Shown: positions 10,903 through 22,469 of the stretch, one piece after another
How positions within the stretch are numbered: the first letter of the stretch is position 1
Layout of the letters: the number at the start of each line of letters is the position of its first letter
Assembly: GCA_038503065.1 (NCBI GenBank)
Contig: JBCAMK010000004.1
Span: forward strand, 571,001 to 635,000
Direction: 5' to 3'
DNA from: Paragyromitra xinjiangensis
Lineage: Eukaryota; Ascomycota; Pezizomycetes; Pezizales; Discinaceae
DNA length: 64,000 nt
The notes under the pieces: generated by a model
The model's input: the letters and a program-made list of their open reading frames with translations, nothing else
Told to the model about the DNA's origin: nothing
Databases searched by the model: none
Program-made: the position numbers and the translations under genes

Positions 10903-12567
10903 CTAAAAGGTATTTTCGTCCCACGGAAACGTCTCGCCAGGTTCATGTGATTTTTCCGCCATATTTCCCCCGCCCCCATCTCGAAAGCCCTCGCTAGCAC
11001 CGTCCAGCGAAATATCAGTATCAGATCCAAGTTTGCCCAGCCCAATTTTGGCTCTCTCCTTATCAAGTAAAAACAATCCTCTCGGCGTAAATGCCACCAG
11101 TTTTCCCTGGCTGACATACGTGATGGTACTTCCGTAATTCAAAAACATTGGCACCCTACTCGCTACCTTCCCTTTTAATTTTAAGGAGCTCTGGCGACTC
11201 AAAGACCCCCTCCTACTCCTACTGGTAGTGACGTTGGTGCTGATACTAGCCGAGTGCGACTGACCCGGTTCTGACTGTAGAGTAGTTTGGCGAGGGGCAT
11301 CCTTTTCGACTGTTGCAAAGTCAAACTTGATGTTAGAGGTGCTCGGGCTCGTTGGATCCGAAAGGTCGCTAGGGCTAGGTACTTGATTACCTATAGGTTC
11401 TGTCAGATACTTGCAATCCGTCGGAAGGCATCGTTCAACGAATGTCATAGATCCAGTAAAGGCCCACATCTGAGCACCTAATTCCGCAAGACGTATAGCA
11501 GGCATGATTTCCTCGTTCCTAACCCTGAGAAATTCCACTTCGCCTAAGCCACATTTGTTTGGGTCCTCGATTGTGGCCCGGAGTAGAAATAATTTATGTA
11601 TTAAATCGTTGTTTGGTCTCAAAAGCCCTGCTCCAATATGTCTAGTCCTTGCTTCCTCCCCAGATATATTGAAATGGTCAGAGTTGTGATAAACTTTCAC
11701 TCCTTTGAAAGAGTGGCCCAAAAGGTGCAGAGACATAACCATCTCCATTGCCAGAACAAGGCTAGCAAGATCAGCGCGTTCTTTAGTTGGTGCTTCCTTT
11801 GGGGGAGCATTTCCAAAGCCAGCAGCCAGCCCATCTTTGTGAAATTCCTGATCTTTGACACCCGATCGGAGTGCAGGAAGGTGATGGAAGGTATTATATA
11901 CCGATTCGCGTGTAAAATACACGCCAAAACCACCTTGTATTACAGTATCTCTATGACTAGGCCCTGAGGTGGTGGTGCAAACCCCGGCAGCATAAAGACA
12001 CAAATAATTCTCTGAATTAACATGAACCTCAGGACGATAATTCATATGGATAGGTGAAATGAGGATGTCACAAGCAGGAGATGGCGTGAATTCAAAAAGG
12101 AGATGAGGGTACGTCTGGAAAAAGTCCTGGCCAAGACAAAGCTCAAATCTTGCGGCGCTCTCAGCGGTGAGACTCGGTTGGTTTGGAAAGAGTTCTTCCA
12201 CCACCAAGACTTGTGACAGATGGAAATGATGCTGGATATTTACTCGGCCCGTACTCTTGGAATCGCTATTATCAACCGTAAAGTAAAGATCGAGAGTCCC
12301 AATAATCTCTAGCTGTGGAGTGATGATGTTGCCTTTATGGTAATCTTCCTGATAGGCATCACCAAGTGCGGATGTAAAAAAGTAGGACTCAACTGTGTTA
12401 GGGTTGAGAGCAGACACCTTAGTAGTTCCATCCAACCAAGGGAACTTACCAGAAACCTTCTCTAGAATTGATTTTGTAGCCATACTATGAGAGGTGCTTT
12501 CGCTGAAGATACAGCAAATTTTATTCGGCAGCCGTACAGGCTCAACGTCAGGTTCTGTGATGGGCAT
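10903..12567 (-). CDS. RNase H-fold protein with degenerate active site
   Basis: A single open frame gives 554 aa from the ATG at 12567. The frame stays open upstream to 12690 but without an ATG, so 12567 is the first usable start. Residues about 189-365 follow the RNase H fold in order: strand LCLYAAGV, GGFGVYFTRES, ERADLASLVLAME, VKVYHNSDHF, a PNNDLI helix, VEFLRVRNEE and RLAELGAQ. In active RNases H the key acids are Asp, Glu, Asp, Asp. Here the first Asp is Ala (YAAG), the Glu is Asp (RADL), the third Asp is kept (NSDHF) and the last is absent from the IMPAIRLAELGA segment. It is therefore probably not a working nuclease. RNase H-like orphans with an HNS.HF-type motif are, to my knowledge, frequent in Leotiomycetes. 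The C-terminal 190 residues are Ser-rich and basic, then Gly/Asp-rich, and look disordered. Role unknown. Confidence 0.7.
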   Translation of the reverse strand: MPITEPDVEPVRLPNKICCIFSESTSHSMATKSILEKVSGKFPWLDGTTKVSALNPNTVESYFFTSALGDAYQEDYHKGNIITPQLEIIGTLDLYFTVDNSDSKSTGRVNIQHHFHLSQVLVVEELFPNQPSLTAESAARFELCLGQDFFQTYPHLLFEFTPSPACDILISPIHMNYRPEVHVNSENYLCLYAAGVCTTTSGPSHRDTVIQGGFGVYFTRESVYNTFHHLPALRSGVKDQEFHKDGLAAGFGNAPPKEAPTKERADLASLVLAMEMVMSLHLLGHSFKGVKVYHNSDHFNISGEEARTRHIGAGLLRPNNDLIHKLFLLRATIEDPNKCGLGEVEFLRVRNEEIMPAIRLAELGAQMWAFTGSMTFVERCLPTDCKYLTEPIGNQVPSPSDLSDPTSPSTSNIKFDFATVEKDAPRQTTLQSEPGQSHSASISTNVTTSRSRRGSLSRQSSLKLKGKVASRVPMFLNYGSTITYVSQGKLVAFTPRGLFLLDKERAKIGLGKLGSDTDISLDGASEGFRDGGGGNMAEKSHEPGETFPWDENTF

Positions 12568-14310
12568 TGGGGTATTTGCGAAGAATCCCCGTTTGACAGA
12601 CGTTCCCGGTTGGAGGAGGGAAAAACTCCATGCTAAGACGGATGATCTTGCGGGTTTGGATACCCATATTTGGCGAGAGACTCCCCTCAAGCATGATTTC
12701 CCTGTTAGAAAGAATGGAAAGGCTTGGGCGGTTCACAGTGGTAGGGAGATATATTAGGACGGGATGGGTTGCACGGACTGCTGGAGGACTCTTGAGCATG
12801 TGCTAGCCCCCATACTTGCATCGGTCCCGCTTTATTTCTCATCACTTCCCCAACTCGGGATTCGAATCTTGAGACTGTGGTAACGCCCTATCATAGTTCT
12901 TTCGGTGAGAGACTATATCTCGAGACGAGCCTCCCTAAAATGAGATGCGTTTTAATATCACGACTGATTGATCCCCCTATAGGCAGGCTGTCGCATGCTT
13001 CCCTATATACCACGACCTCGTGCCCACAATCGTCCCCATACCTTGCCTACATTTCCTGTCAGCATTGTCACGGGTGCCCGAGCTTGCGCTCGAGCTGTGC
13101 GCTGGGACCTTCGACGGAGCCACAGAGCCCACACCTGTGAGGAGGCCATTATATCCGATAAGATGCCCTAGTTAGATGCGTGTATGAATTATCTAATCAA
13201 TTAATCAACAAGATGCCCTAAAAATACCGCCGAGTGATAATATATGATTATAGACGTTTCAGAGTTCCCTAGACATGTAATTTGGCCACACCTCTTTCAT
13301 TTTATCCTCTTCCGAGGTATATCTCCCGAGAACTTTTACTTTTACTACCAGACCTGATTCTATTTACGTTTCTCACTACTAAGAAACCAACCCTAATAAA
13401 TCATTGCCAATAGAGTATCACTTAGCACGCAATTCTAGGCCTTGTTGGGCTGGCTTCCTAATACGGTATTATGCAAGCGTGGGTTTAGGGATAGGCATTG
13501 AAAAGAAAGCCACAAGCACCCGAGCACCCGGGTACACGGTGAGAATTTCCTGAACATGTATCTACCTATCTAAATCGCCGATCTGATAAGATCACAGATA
13601 GTAGTTAGCGCCAACGAGGTTGGGCACGAGACCGGGCTTGTCTGCATGTATCTTGATGGCTGGTGGCCCTTGGCTGGGTCACGTGGCCGTTACAAGCCTA
13701 GCATTCTAATTATGAACTTCTCCTCAAGGTAATAAACTTTAGACCTAGGAGAGGAAATTCGTTTTTAATTTTGGTAAGGACTGAAAGGGATTTTAAACAC
13801 AAGGAAATAGTCCCTGTTAGGAAGACTCGAAACAAAGTGAATCCGTGAAACGGTGTAAAAGAACAACAGAAAAGAAAGTAAAGCAAGAACAACCTCATTC
13901 TCAACCACATTTCCGCAATGCTAGGCGGCTAGTTTCTCCAAACAAACTAGTAAACTGCACAATTTACTCTCCCCGCCTTCCGACCTAGACCGTTATTTCC
14001 CAAACGTAAACCTCGGGCCCTCCTACCCCCCTTTCTCCTTCTTCACACCTATCCGAGGTTGCTTCTACCACAACAGTAATAACAACAGGATTTTTCCCCT
14101 CGTCCTCACGTGCACTGTAGTCAAAAGTAGACATAAGAAATGAAAATAAAAGAGTGATCGGTGGGTAAAAATGGCTGACAAAATAAAAGGGCTTCGAACG
14201 AAAGCATCTTGTACTGGATCAAAAGCGGCAAACCATACAAAAGAAAAACAATAGAATAAAGGAGGGAAAAAGTCGAGAAAACATTTGGTAAATCTCTAAT
14301 CCGACACAAC
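12568..14310. other. Intergenic region, no supported gene
   Basis: About 1.7 kb. The part next to 12567 is the leader of the RNase H-like gene. Around 13150-13215 an 11-base string (aagatgcccta) occurs twice, about 60 bases apart. A tRNA-like T-loop string near 12850 did not fold into a tRNA. Confidence 0.45.
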
Positions 14311-15602
14311 CTACTGCTGACCTACTTCTCCCTCCTGAGCAGGCCCAGCTCCACCCCGACGGCGAAGCCTAGCATTAGCGCGGTTGAATCTGACCGGTCT
14401 CTTAGGGATATCATACCCATGAACAGATCGTTGGTGCTGCAACAGATTGTCTTTACGCTTAAAACCGTTCTCTCCGACGCGCTCACAATCGGGAACAGGG
14501 CAGCCCAAAAGTTGTCTCCCTGCGACCCCGACGCGCATATGAACAGTGTTGCAATGGCGGTTAAAATCATTTCTGTTTCTGAAAGTCGATGAACAATTGC
14601 TGCTACCAAGGCAAAGTATCACCAAAGCTCTACCGCGGTAGAAACATTCGTGTAGGCCACTGTGAAGCATTAGTTAGTGAAGAGACCCTAAAGTTGACAA
14701 GGGTAGATTAGTTGAACTTACTCGAAATTGCCGCCGCACTTGCGTCCGCATTTAGTCGTTTGGGGCAATTCGTTTCTATCATCCTCGCGAGCAACGTCAC
14801 CCAAATGCACAGGGGCCTCGGGGGCTTGGTCAGCGTATGGGACTTGCTGTGCTGGTAGTTGTGGTTCTTCAGGCGGCTCGTTGTAGTTAATGCCACCGTA
14901 AATGACATTTTTCTGAGGCTCGGGGATTGGAGACTGAACCGGTAGCGCAAAATCACTTCCTTGAAACTCATGAAGGTATGGATTCTCGGTGTGTTGAGCT
15001 GGCGCAAGGGCAGAACGATGATCTTCATCCAAAGGAAATGGGATAATGGGCCATCCAGCCCCGGAGGTGAAGTCATTAGGGTGCACAGGAACCTGGGCAA
15101 CATTTGGTAACTGTATTCCGAAAGGCCATGATCCTCCATTCAGCTCACTTTGATTGGTGTTCGCATTGTAGATGATATTTTGCTGAGGCTCGGGAATTAG
15201 AGACTGAATTGGTAGCGCAAAAGCATTCCCTTGAAACTCGTGAAGGTATGGATTCTCAGCGTGTTGGACTAGCGCAAGGGTAGATTGATGATCTTCATCT
15301 AAAGGAAATGGGATCATGGGCCATCCAGCCTCGTAGACGAAGTCATTAGGACGCACAGGAATCTGGGCAATATTTGATAGATGTGTTCCAGAAGGCCATA
15401 GTCCTCCATTCAGCTCACTTTGATTGGCGTCCGTGTTGTAGACGATATTTTCCTGGGGCCCAAGTATAGCAGTGGTGCTTTCATGCAGGCCATCGACATA
15501 CAAGATTCCGGTACCTCCATAGATATACGGAATACTTTGATGCACCAATCGCGTTGTTAGCAGCAATAAAAAAAAAAGTTATTACCTGTCAGGTCGCTCC
15601 AT
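14311..15602 (-). CDS. C2H2 zinc-finger protein with a 90-aa internal tandem repeat
   Basis: Three exons: 15602-15586 (only 17 bases), 15534-14722, 14659-14311; 392 aa. The first intron (51 bases) has a TGCTAAC branch and joins MERPDS to IPYIYGG; the second uses GTAAGT and a CACTAAC branch. Residues about 40-220 hold two near-identical 90-residue units (each with NQSELNGG, WP.IPFPLDEDH and ENPYLHEFQG) and the start of a third. The C-terminal exon has a C2H2 finger (CLGSSNC...FNRHCNTVH, with the usual 12 residues between Cys and His) and a second, looser one (CPVPDC...LLQHQRSVH). The last 30 residues are Arg/Gly-rich (RLRRRGG). It is likely a nuclear DNA- or RNA-binding protein. The first of the two paired-cysteine stretches (KCGRKC) may be the remnant of another finger. 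I know no named orthologue. Confidence 0.75.
14918..15457 (-). repeat. In-frame 270-bp tandem duplication inside the zinc-finger gene
   Basis: The block cctccattcagctcacttt occurs at 15403 and again at 15133, exactly 270 bases apart, which equals 90 codons. Both whole units are aligned without frameshift. A third, short start of the unit follows near 14890. Confidence 0.85.
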
Positions 15603-18325
15603 TGCGTTCTGCAGGAGTGCAGTAAGAAGGCTGAGTAAAAAAGTAAAGGTGGTGTAACACAAATTGTTACTTCAGAGTTCGTATCAGCAAGTTCAACCGA
15701 GCACAAAACGGAGGGTCAGAGGTTCGGGGTACCAAATTTCGAGATTTTGCTGAGAAAGAGGGCGAGGGGATTCTCCAGACTTTATCGAGTCTTTCGTCAA
15801 AAGTTGCATCTTTTAGCTAACCTATCAAGTGTGCATACTATTTTTTTCACTCAGGCGGACCAGCGCCAGCCTCAGGCTGATGCGCATGCAACTGGTAGTA
15901 AATGCTGCGCAACAATTGGGTGAAATTGGAAGTATCGTTAGATCCCTGTAACAATACTTAACCTCGCCCAACGTGGATGCATTTACATTTAACAAAACGA
16001 TATTGAGGCGTTTCCATTGCTAAACTCCCTATCTGGCACAGAAACGTGCGGTGAATCATTAAATTAGATACATTCCTCTAGGGTTAGGGTTTCATGTCCC
16101 CACATCGTTAAACACTTTGTAGGCTACTCAAAGGGTTCTCGAGCTCTAGGTTTCCTTTGCATCCATCAAATAGCCTTACGTTGTCAAACGCATTATCCTA
16201 AGTATCTGACTCTAAGTATCTACAGGGTTGGGGTTCAAGCTTCCCCCATGGCGCCGTCCGAAACCTCCAAGTACTGAAGTAGTAAGTAAGGAATATCACT
16301 AATAGAATTGCCTCACCACATAACTCCATAACTGAACGTTGGAAACATACACGTATTCAGCGGTTGAGAACCCAGGAATATGGATCGGCCACGTTATGTT
16401 ACTAGCTGCTAGAGTTGTGTCTAAACAACAACATTGAGACAAGAAAACATGTGTCATAGCGGGCTCCTAGTCGAATCGCGATCGTTCCAACATCCCCGTT
16501 AATAGTAATAGATGACAAGTCCCCAGACCTCATATTAGTATAATATACTAAGTGCTAACAGATATGATTAATAAAAAAGCGTACACCATCGAACCAAACT
16601 AAATATAGTCCCATCAGCAAAGACTGAATTTAAGATTGAAGACGAATACCTTTCACCCTATTAGTCACCTTGTCTCGCTATTACCTTCAACGCGGATAGA
16701 GTTTCTAATGCTCCTTCACCACACGTGCATCCCATTGTGGCTAGAGGACAATGCCACCAGAAGAGGAAAGAGCAATACACAGTTGTATCCCTTTCATGTA
16801 TACTTTCAACAGTCTCGATCTCGTCAACTACTAGAGCAATTCGAGAGTTGGTGTATGGTCAACATGCCTTTAAAAGTATGCAGTATGCAGCGATAATTGT
16901 ATTTCGCGGAATATAAAATTTTAGATGACTATAAGTTACTTTCACCCATTCCTTCTGTCCCATATTAACCGAAATGGCGTGCTGGACGGAAATATGTGCT
17001 TATCTCGAATGTCGTACTATCCTAAAGTGGGAAAAGGGTTGGCATGCCGTGAAAATAATCTCTGAGTTTTCAGATGAGATAAATATGACGGGAAAACCCG
17101 TTCCTACTTCAACACCGCAAGATAATCTACGGTATCAAAGGATAAGCGTGAGATGAATTAAAGTCAGTATGCCGTCCTCTGTAACATGTATAGGCTGGGA
17201 TCATACCGTTAAGTTGATATGCTGGTCTGATTCTGTTAGCAGGCATACGCTCTAGGTGTAGTGATGGAGAGGATGGATAATCACCCCGAACAATGACAGA
17301 GAAACCTCCATTAGCACAATTGCTGCCTTCGGCCAACAAGTGATATGCAGATCATATAATATATCCAGTATAGGCAAGTATTCCTGAGAACCAAATGCAT
17401 CGGGGCTGTCATAATTAGCTAAACTTCAAACGAAGGGGCGGGCTGATTGTGAGTTTGGGACCGACTAATAGACGCGTGCCCATCTCTCTTCATGGATCGA
17501 ATCTGCAAAGACTACGGGTATGCGAAAGAAGTTGCTGCAAGAATGAAATAGTCCACTTGACCAACCGTTGGCTAGCTCAAGTGAATGATACACTCCAAGA
17601 GGTTAGGTATTATCAGCCGCCAACCGAGCAACAACTTGATAGTAATCATTCCCACTGTCTCAGGGTCCATCTGAATCCGTTGAGCAGGCCGTATCGCCCA
17701 TTCGTGGAAATTCTCTAGAAACTTCACCTAGTTAGCAGCTTTTCAATTAAATCTTGTAGATGTAAAACGCCAGCCTAAGCACGCCCACTTCTACCAATAT
17801 TGCCAGTGCCACTTACGACACAATGGAATTTCCCTTTGTTCTCGCAATAGCAGAGAAACCATTTTCGCTTACCCTAACTGTCCCTCTGGTCAAGATCTAG
17901 AATGGTAAGTTTACTCCTGCTTTACGTGCCATCTTATTGAGGCTATGCACACAATGCAAGCGACACTTTTCTTTTGGACAATTGCTCATCCGCAAAGAGC
18001 TGCCTCCGCCTCCTTGTTTTTCTCTTCGTGATTAAAATATGGTCTTGGTGTAGACAATCAGGTTAATAGAGCTTAAGGACCTGGATGAAAATCAACAGGT
18101 CGTGGGAATCTAATGTTGGACATAGTTGCTTGCTGCAGGATGGATGGTGGGACCAACGGAAACGGTTAGTGTTACAGTGCAGCCTTGGCAACCAGAACGT
18201 CACGCGTCACGTCGCGTCTCCCACTCCATCATGTCTGTCACTCAACCAGAACTTCATCTTCCCAAACCTCACATTCAGGAATTCCCCCCCCCTTCTACAA
18301 ATACAATCCACACAACGCAGCAATC
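15603..18325. other. Intergenic region, no supported gene
   Basis: About 2.7 kb. It contains only short open frames without splice support. A short telomere-like string (gggttagggttt) occurs near 16081; with two units only, it is more likely a promoter-type motif than a telomere scar. Confidence 0.45.
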
Positions 18326-19739
18326 ATGACCACGCCCGCTGCGAAACCAAACGACCCATGGAGATTCCCCATCATAAAAACAGTCGTCGGAGTACGTAAC
18401 CACCCCATCCCTCGCCCACCACACCAGCGCTGACCCTCCCACCTCCAAGACTCCACGCCCATGAACGCGATCAACTAACTCCCCACCCGCCCAGCCTGTA
18501 AAGGGATCTACCGGCACGACCTACTACGGTGCCTACTTCTACCCTTTCACCCCACCACAGGTAGACCCAGTCTTCGCCGTCGTCGGCGGCAAGGAAACCA
18601 TCATTGCCCGTCCAAACTCCAAAACTGGAATTGAGATAATACAGTACTTCCACGACGACCTCTTCTTCCCGTCTGAATCTCTCTGCAGCGCCTGCTGGAC
18701 CCGCTGCACTACCACCGGCGACCCACTCCTCGCCGTTGGCGGCGCAGCGGGCATCATCAAGATCCTCAATGTCAAGACTGGCAAAGTCGTACAGACCCTC
18801 ACGGGCCACGGTGACGAGATCATGGAGATCCTACTCAGCCCCGTAGACCAGACACTGATTGCTTCTGCAAGTGCAGACAGCACAGTACGAGTATGGAGTA
18901 TCGACCCGGCACACAAACGGCAACCCTGCGCTCTCGTCTGCGCCGGTGAAGGTCACAAGGAGACGATTCTCTCCATCGCATTCCACTCGTCCGGTCGGTA
19001 CCTCCTAAGTGGGGGAATGGATCATATCGTCAATCTCTGGGTTCTTCCTGATCTACCGGCTGACTCAACGGGTACTGATAAACCCATTACACTCCATTAC
19101 CCACATTTCAGCACGTCAATGGTACACTCGAATTACATCGACTGTCTTGCCTTCCACGGCGATTATATCCTCTCTAAAGCTGCTAAGGAATCCCGAATTG
19201 TGCTCTGGTCAATCCAGAACTTTACATCGAGAGCACCACCGCCGAAGGCATCTGAAGCGCCAACAACGCATGAGTGGCGTGAGACCCGCTCTGCTTTTGG
19301 TGGGAGCTTTGAGAGATTGTTGCAGTTCCAAATTACGGGTACGGATCCGTTTTTTATGCGGTTTGGCTTCTTTAATATGCCAGGGATGCATCCGATACTG
19401 GCTATGGGAAGTACGACGGGACATGTGAATATGTGGGATTTGATGCGGACAGAGATGTACGGGAGGCTGCAGGCGAGCTCGGTGTCTACGGAGGAGAGGA
19501 CGCCGAGTGAGAGGGGGGGTAGTGCAGATGCTAGTGTGGGTGGGAGTGTTGGTGTAGCACCGAAGATGAGGGTGAGAGCTGATGTTGTGGGGGATCCGTT
19601 CGGTGTCGTGAAATCCCATCAAGGGTTTGATATTCCGAAGGTGAAGACGACGATCAGGCATATTGCATTTAGTGTTGGAGGAGAGTATATGGTGATGGTT
19701 GGGGAGGGGAGTATGATTAGTATTTGTAAACGATGGTAG
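18326..19739 (+). CDS. eed: EED/ESC homologue, WD40 subunit of Polycomb PRC2
   Basis: Two exons, 18326-18391 and 18495-19739 (GTACGT donor, CAACTAAC branch), giving 436 aa, the size of EED. EED is the WD40 propeller that binds H3K27me3 and activates the EZH2-type methyltransferase in PRC2, acting in facultative heterochromatin. Seen here: WD-type blades such as TLTGHGDEIMEI...STVRVWSID and GHKETILSIAFHSSGRYLLSGG, plus EED-specific stretches: the FSTSMVHSNYIDCLAF strand (compare EED FSTRDIHRNYVDC), DYILSKAAKESRIVLW, FFMRFGFF and GHVNMWDL, and a C-terminal IRHIAFSVGGEYMV...SICKRW. A Ser/Gly-rich loop (about residues 345-385) interrupts the last blades. The N-terminal 22 residues sit on their own exon. 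The call as EED and not another WD40 protein rests on these blade signatures and is strong. Confidence 0.88.
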
Positions 19740-20183
19740 GAGATCGGTACTATATCAGTCAGGGAGAATTGCTTAGGCAAGTGAGCCGATTCAATTAATC
19801 TAGTTTCTCAAAAGTTTCATACAACAATAGAACGAGTTGGCAAGACAGATTTAGTAAGGTGGAGGCATTTACATGATTTGACCATTAAAACATTCGTGTT
19901 CAATGATGTTCCATGTCAGAAATCTAGCTCGACATTCCTAACAGATTACTCGACACATCGCCGTTGTTCAAATCACTTATTGTTTTATGCATCCCTAACC
20001 ACCTACACATTATCCCGCAACTGTCTTTGTGCGGATAGATAGATATTTCATTAGATAGTGTGCCTATACGGTTATGTGCATACATTTCGCCAAGCCCCAT
20101 TGCTCCTACAAAGCTTCCTTCCACGAGTCAGCACCTCAACAATCAAACATACCATCTTCCCTTCCACGCCCCAACCCAATACA
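19740..20183. other. Intergenic region (444 bases) between EED and paralogue A
   Basis: It holds the 3' end of the EED transcript and the promoter of the following plus-strand gene. I see no further feature. Confidence 0.4.
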
Positions 20184-21072
20184 ATGAGCAAACAACCCAC
20201 CTACCTCGCCTTCCGCGAACAATGCGAGCTCTCGATAACTGATTTCTCGTGCCTCCGAGATCTCATCCAAAGCGAGATACTAAAACCAGAGAATCGAATT
20301 GCGATGGAAGGGCCTGGCGTTAAGGGTAACTCATCTCGGCGTATTAACCGGATCAGGGCATGGGAAAACTGGATGAGCAACCTCCTCGAAGACATCGGGA
20401 ATCAGTTCTGGGGCCCAGGAACAACCCAGAAGTGGAGATTCCCAGAAGAAAAGAGGGAGTAAGTCTATCCTCTACAACCTAGAATAACACTGGCATGCTG
20501 ACTATTTGGCTGGCAGGATTCGAAACTTCCTGAAGAAATTAGCGATATATGTCGCATGCCATCAAAGACGCAAGGTCAGAAACAAAAAGACAACCATGAA
20601 CGCAAGCTCACAGACCGCCACCGATATCGATGCCGAGAAGGATCTCTCCCGCTACTACGAGGACATGGAAAATCCCAGATCCGAATCTAAGCATGTTGCC
20701 ACTGCTCCGAGTCCAAGCACTAGCTCTGCTGTCAGCAAGAAGTCGTTTCCGGCTGCTCCACTGATAGCATCCCAGGATCCAAGCCAACAGCTTGACTTCG
20801 TCTTCGAAATCTCTCTCGTTGGGTCCAGGGAGTTTAATCTCATCCATGGCGTGGATGTACCCACTCTGGATCATTTCATCGAGGATGTGTGTAGGAAATA
20901 CGGCTTGGACCAGAACGAGGAGGATATCACAGGGATCAAGGTGAAGATTGGGGATAGAACGTGCAATGTGAACCTGGATGAACCTAGGGATTGGAAGTAT
21001 ATCTCTAGATTAGTTGTGGAGAATGGTGGAAGGGCTGTGGTGATTGTCGAAGTCGCATGGAGCGTAACTTGA
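20184..21072 (+). CDS. Unrecognised two-part protein family, paralogue A (276 aa)
   Basis: Two exons, 20184-20458 and 20517-21072, with a GTAAGT donor and phase 2 intron. The first exon encodes a short module ending in W..W...L.EDIGNQFWGPGT..KW.FP. The second has a helix (IRNFLKKLAIYV), a Ser/Pro-rich linker of about 60 residues and a compact C-terminal domain running from DFVFEISLVGS through PTLDHFIEDV, IKVKIGDRTCNVNLDEPRDW and YISRLVVENGG. The beta/alpha spacing of this last part could be a ubiquitin-like (beta-grasp) fold; that is inference. Paralogues B and C lie within 3 kb on the opposite strand and share the same intron. No signal peptide or membrane segment. I do not recognise the family. 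Confidence 0.8.
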
Positions 21073-21659
21073 GGAGCTGTGGGGTGTTCAAGTTGGTCTA
21101 GACAATGTCTGATCTACTTCCAGGGTTGATAAAGTATTAGGATAATGTTATAACATACTAGTTCATGAAATTCGCATACGTTAACCGATATACCAATTCT
21201 ACAGAGAACCGTACTGTCTATACGTTCTATATAACACGGCTTCTCCACAAAAAGCCCTTAGTTCGTAAGCTTGACAAAACCCTATACTAAAGGGAAGGTT
21301 AACTGAACCCTGGTAAGAAACGTCTCTATCGAAACAAAGATTTATCCACTACAGATCACTCGATTGGCTTGGCGCTTGTACGCTGGAATTTTGCCAAGGA
21401 AGAAAATGCAATACCTCTTTGCAAACAGCGAGAAATAGTATTTTAAAGTACATCGACATGCATGAACTTCAATTCAGAGAATCAGGAAGTGAGATCGACG
21501 CTGAAGTAACCAAAAATATCTATCTCGCACAGAAGGTGCAGGTAACGTACCGTAATTGAGCATCTTGCTTACTTTTACTTGGGTGATTTTTTATTAAATC
21601 TCAACATACGTTTATATACTTAGGAGAGATGCGACTGTTTACACCCAGAAGTAGCCATA
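21073..21659. other. Intergenic region between convergent paralogues A and B
   Basis: About 590 AT-rich bases downstream of both genes. Nothing supported. Confidence 0.4.
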
Positions 21660-22469
21660 CTATCCCTCATATTCGTCCTTAGTAACCCCAATGATCATCT
21701 CAGCTTTTCGTCCATTCTCAACAACCAACCTAGAGATATATCTCCAATCTCTTGATTCTTCAAGATCCACATTGCAAACTCTGGTGCCAGTCCTTACACT
21801 GATGCTCACAATTTCCTGATCCTGGCCCAGCCCGTACACTTTACTAATCGATTCGACCAAATGAGCAAGTGTAGGAACATTAGTGCCATAAATAATCTTG
21901 TATCGATTTGTCCCGATAAGGGATGCCAGAAGGACAAAGTCGGTCAGCTGAGGCATTGAGGGGTTTGTAAGGGATCCTGTGGCAGCAGGGATACAGGAGG
22001 AGGAACCGGCGTTGAGGACTTTAGGAGGATCTTTCGGTTCGACTTTTATCTTTGCTTTGGAAACAGCTCGCTGGTTGGCTTCAACCCTCTCTTTCCCTAT
22101 CCTCTTAAGCCTTAGCAATCCTGCAAAATATTTCACGGCCTCTTTCAAAAATGCTCTGATCCTGTCGGCCAAAAAGTCAGCATATACACCATACGATGGA
22201 ATTCGTAGCAGAAAAACTTACTTATCACTATAAGCAGGAAAGCTCCACATCCTATCTGTCCCAGGACCCCAGTACTGATCTATAATACCATCGTTAATGA
22301 ATAGATCAAACCAGGTGTCCCAGTCCTCCTGCCGAGTAGCGTGGGTAGTCCCTCCTAATCCAATCCAATTATCTGGTTTCAGCAGCCCCTTATCAATGCT
22401 TCTCTTAAAACTCCCAAAGTCGTGCCTCGAGAACTCACACCTCCTACGAAGGATAGAGTAGCTAGTCAT
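21660..22469 (-). CDS. Unrecognised two-part protein family, paralogue B (249 aa)
   Basis: Two exons, 22469-22222 and 22161-21660, with a 60-base intron (GTAAGT donor, ACAG acceptor) in the same phase and place as in A. I start at the second ATG of the frame (MTSYSILRRRCEF), because it aligns with the starts of A and C. The first module keeps W..WFDLFI.DGIIDQYWGPGTD. The second opens IRAFLKEAVKYF, and the C-terminal domain keeps DFVLLASLIGT, NVPTLAHLVESI, RVCNVDLEESRDW and YISRLVVENG. It lacks the Arg-Arg-Ile insertion seen in A's first module. The frame is intact, suggesting function. An alternative start 12 codons upstream is possible. Confidence 0.8.

Noticed and set aside
12568..12690. 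N-terminal extension of the RNase H-like protein (41 more codons)
   Set aside because: The frame is open, but its first codon is TTG and there is no ATG; the first usable start is 12567.
12840..12880. tRNA-like T-loop string (attcgaat)
   Set aside because: The flanking bases do not pair as a T-stem and no acceptor or D-arm could be found on either strand.
13622..13632. String gggcacgagac, also at 33584, with a similar string near 63931
   Set aside because: The similarity does not extend into alignable flanks, so I cannot support a dispersed repeat family.
16081..16094. Telomere-like repeat (gggttagggttt); also near 32444 and 42725
   Set aside because: Only about two units each time; too short for an interstitial telomere and more likely promoter-type motifs or chance.
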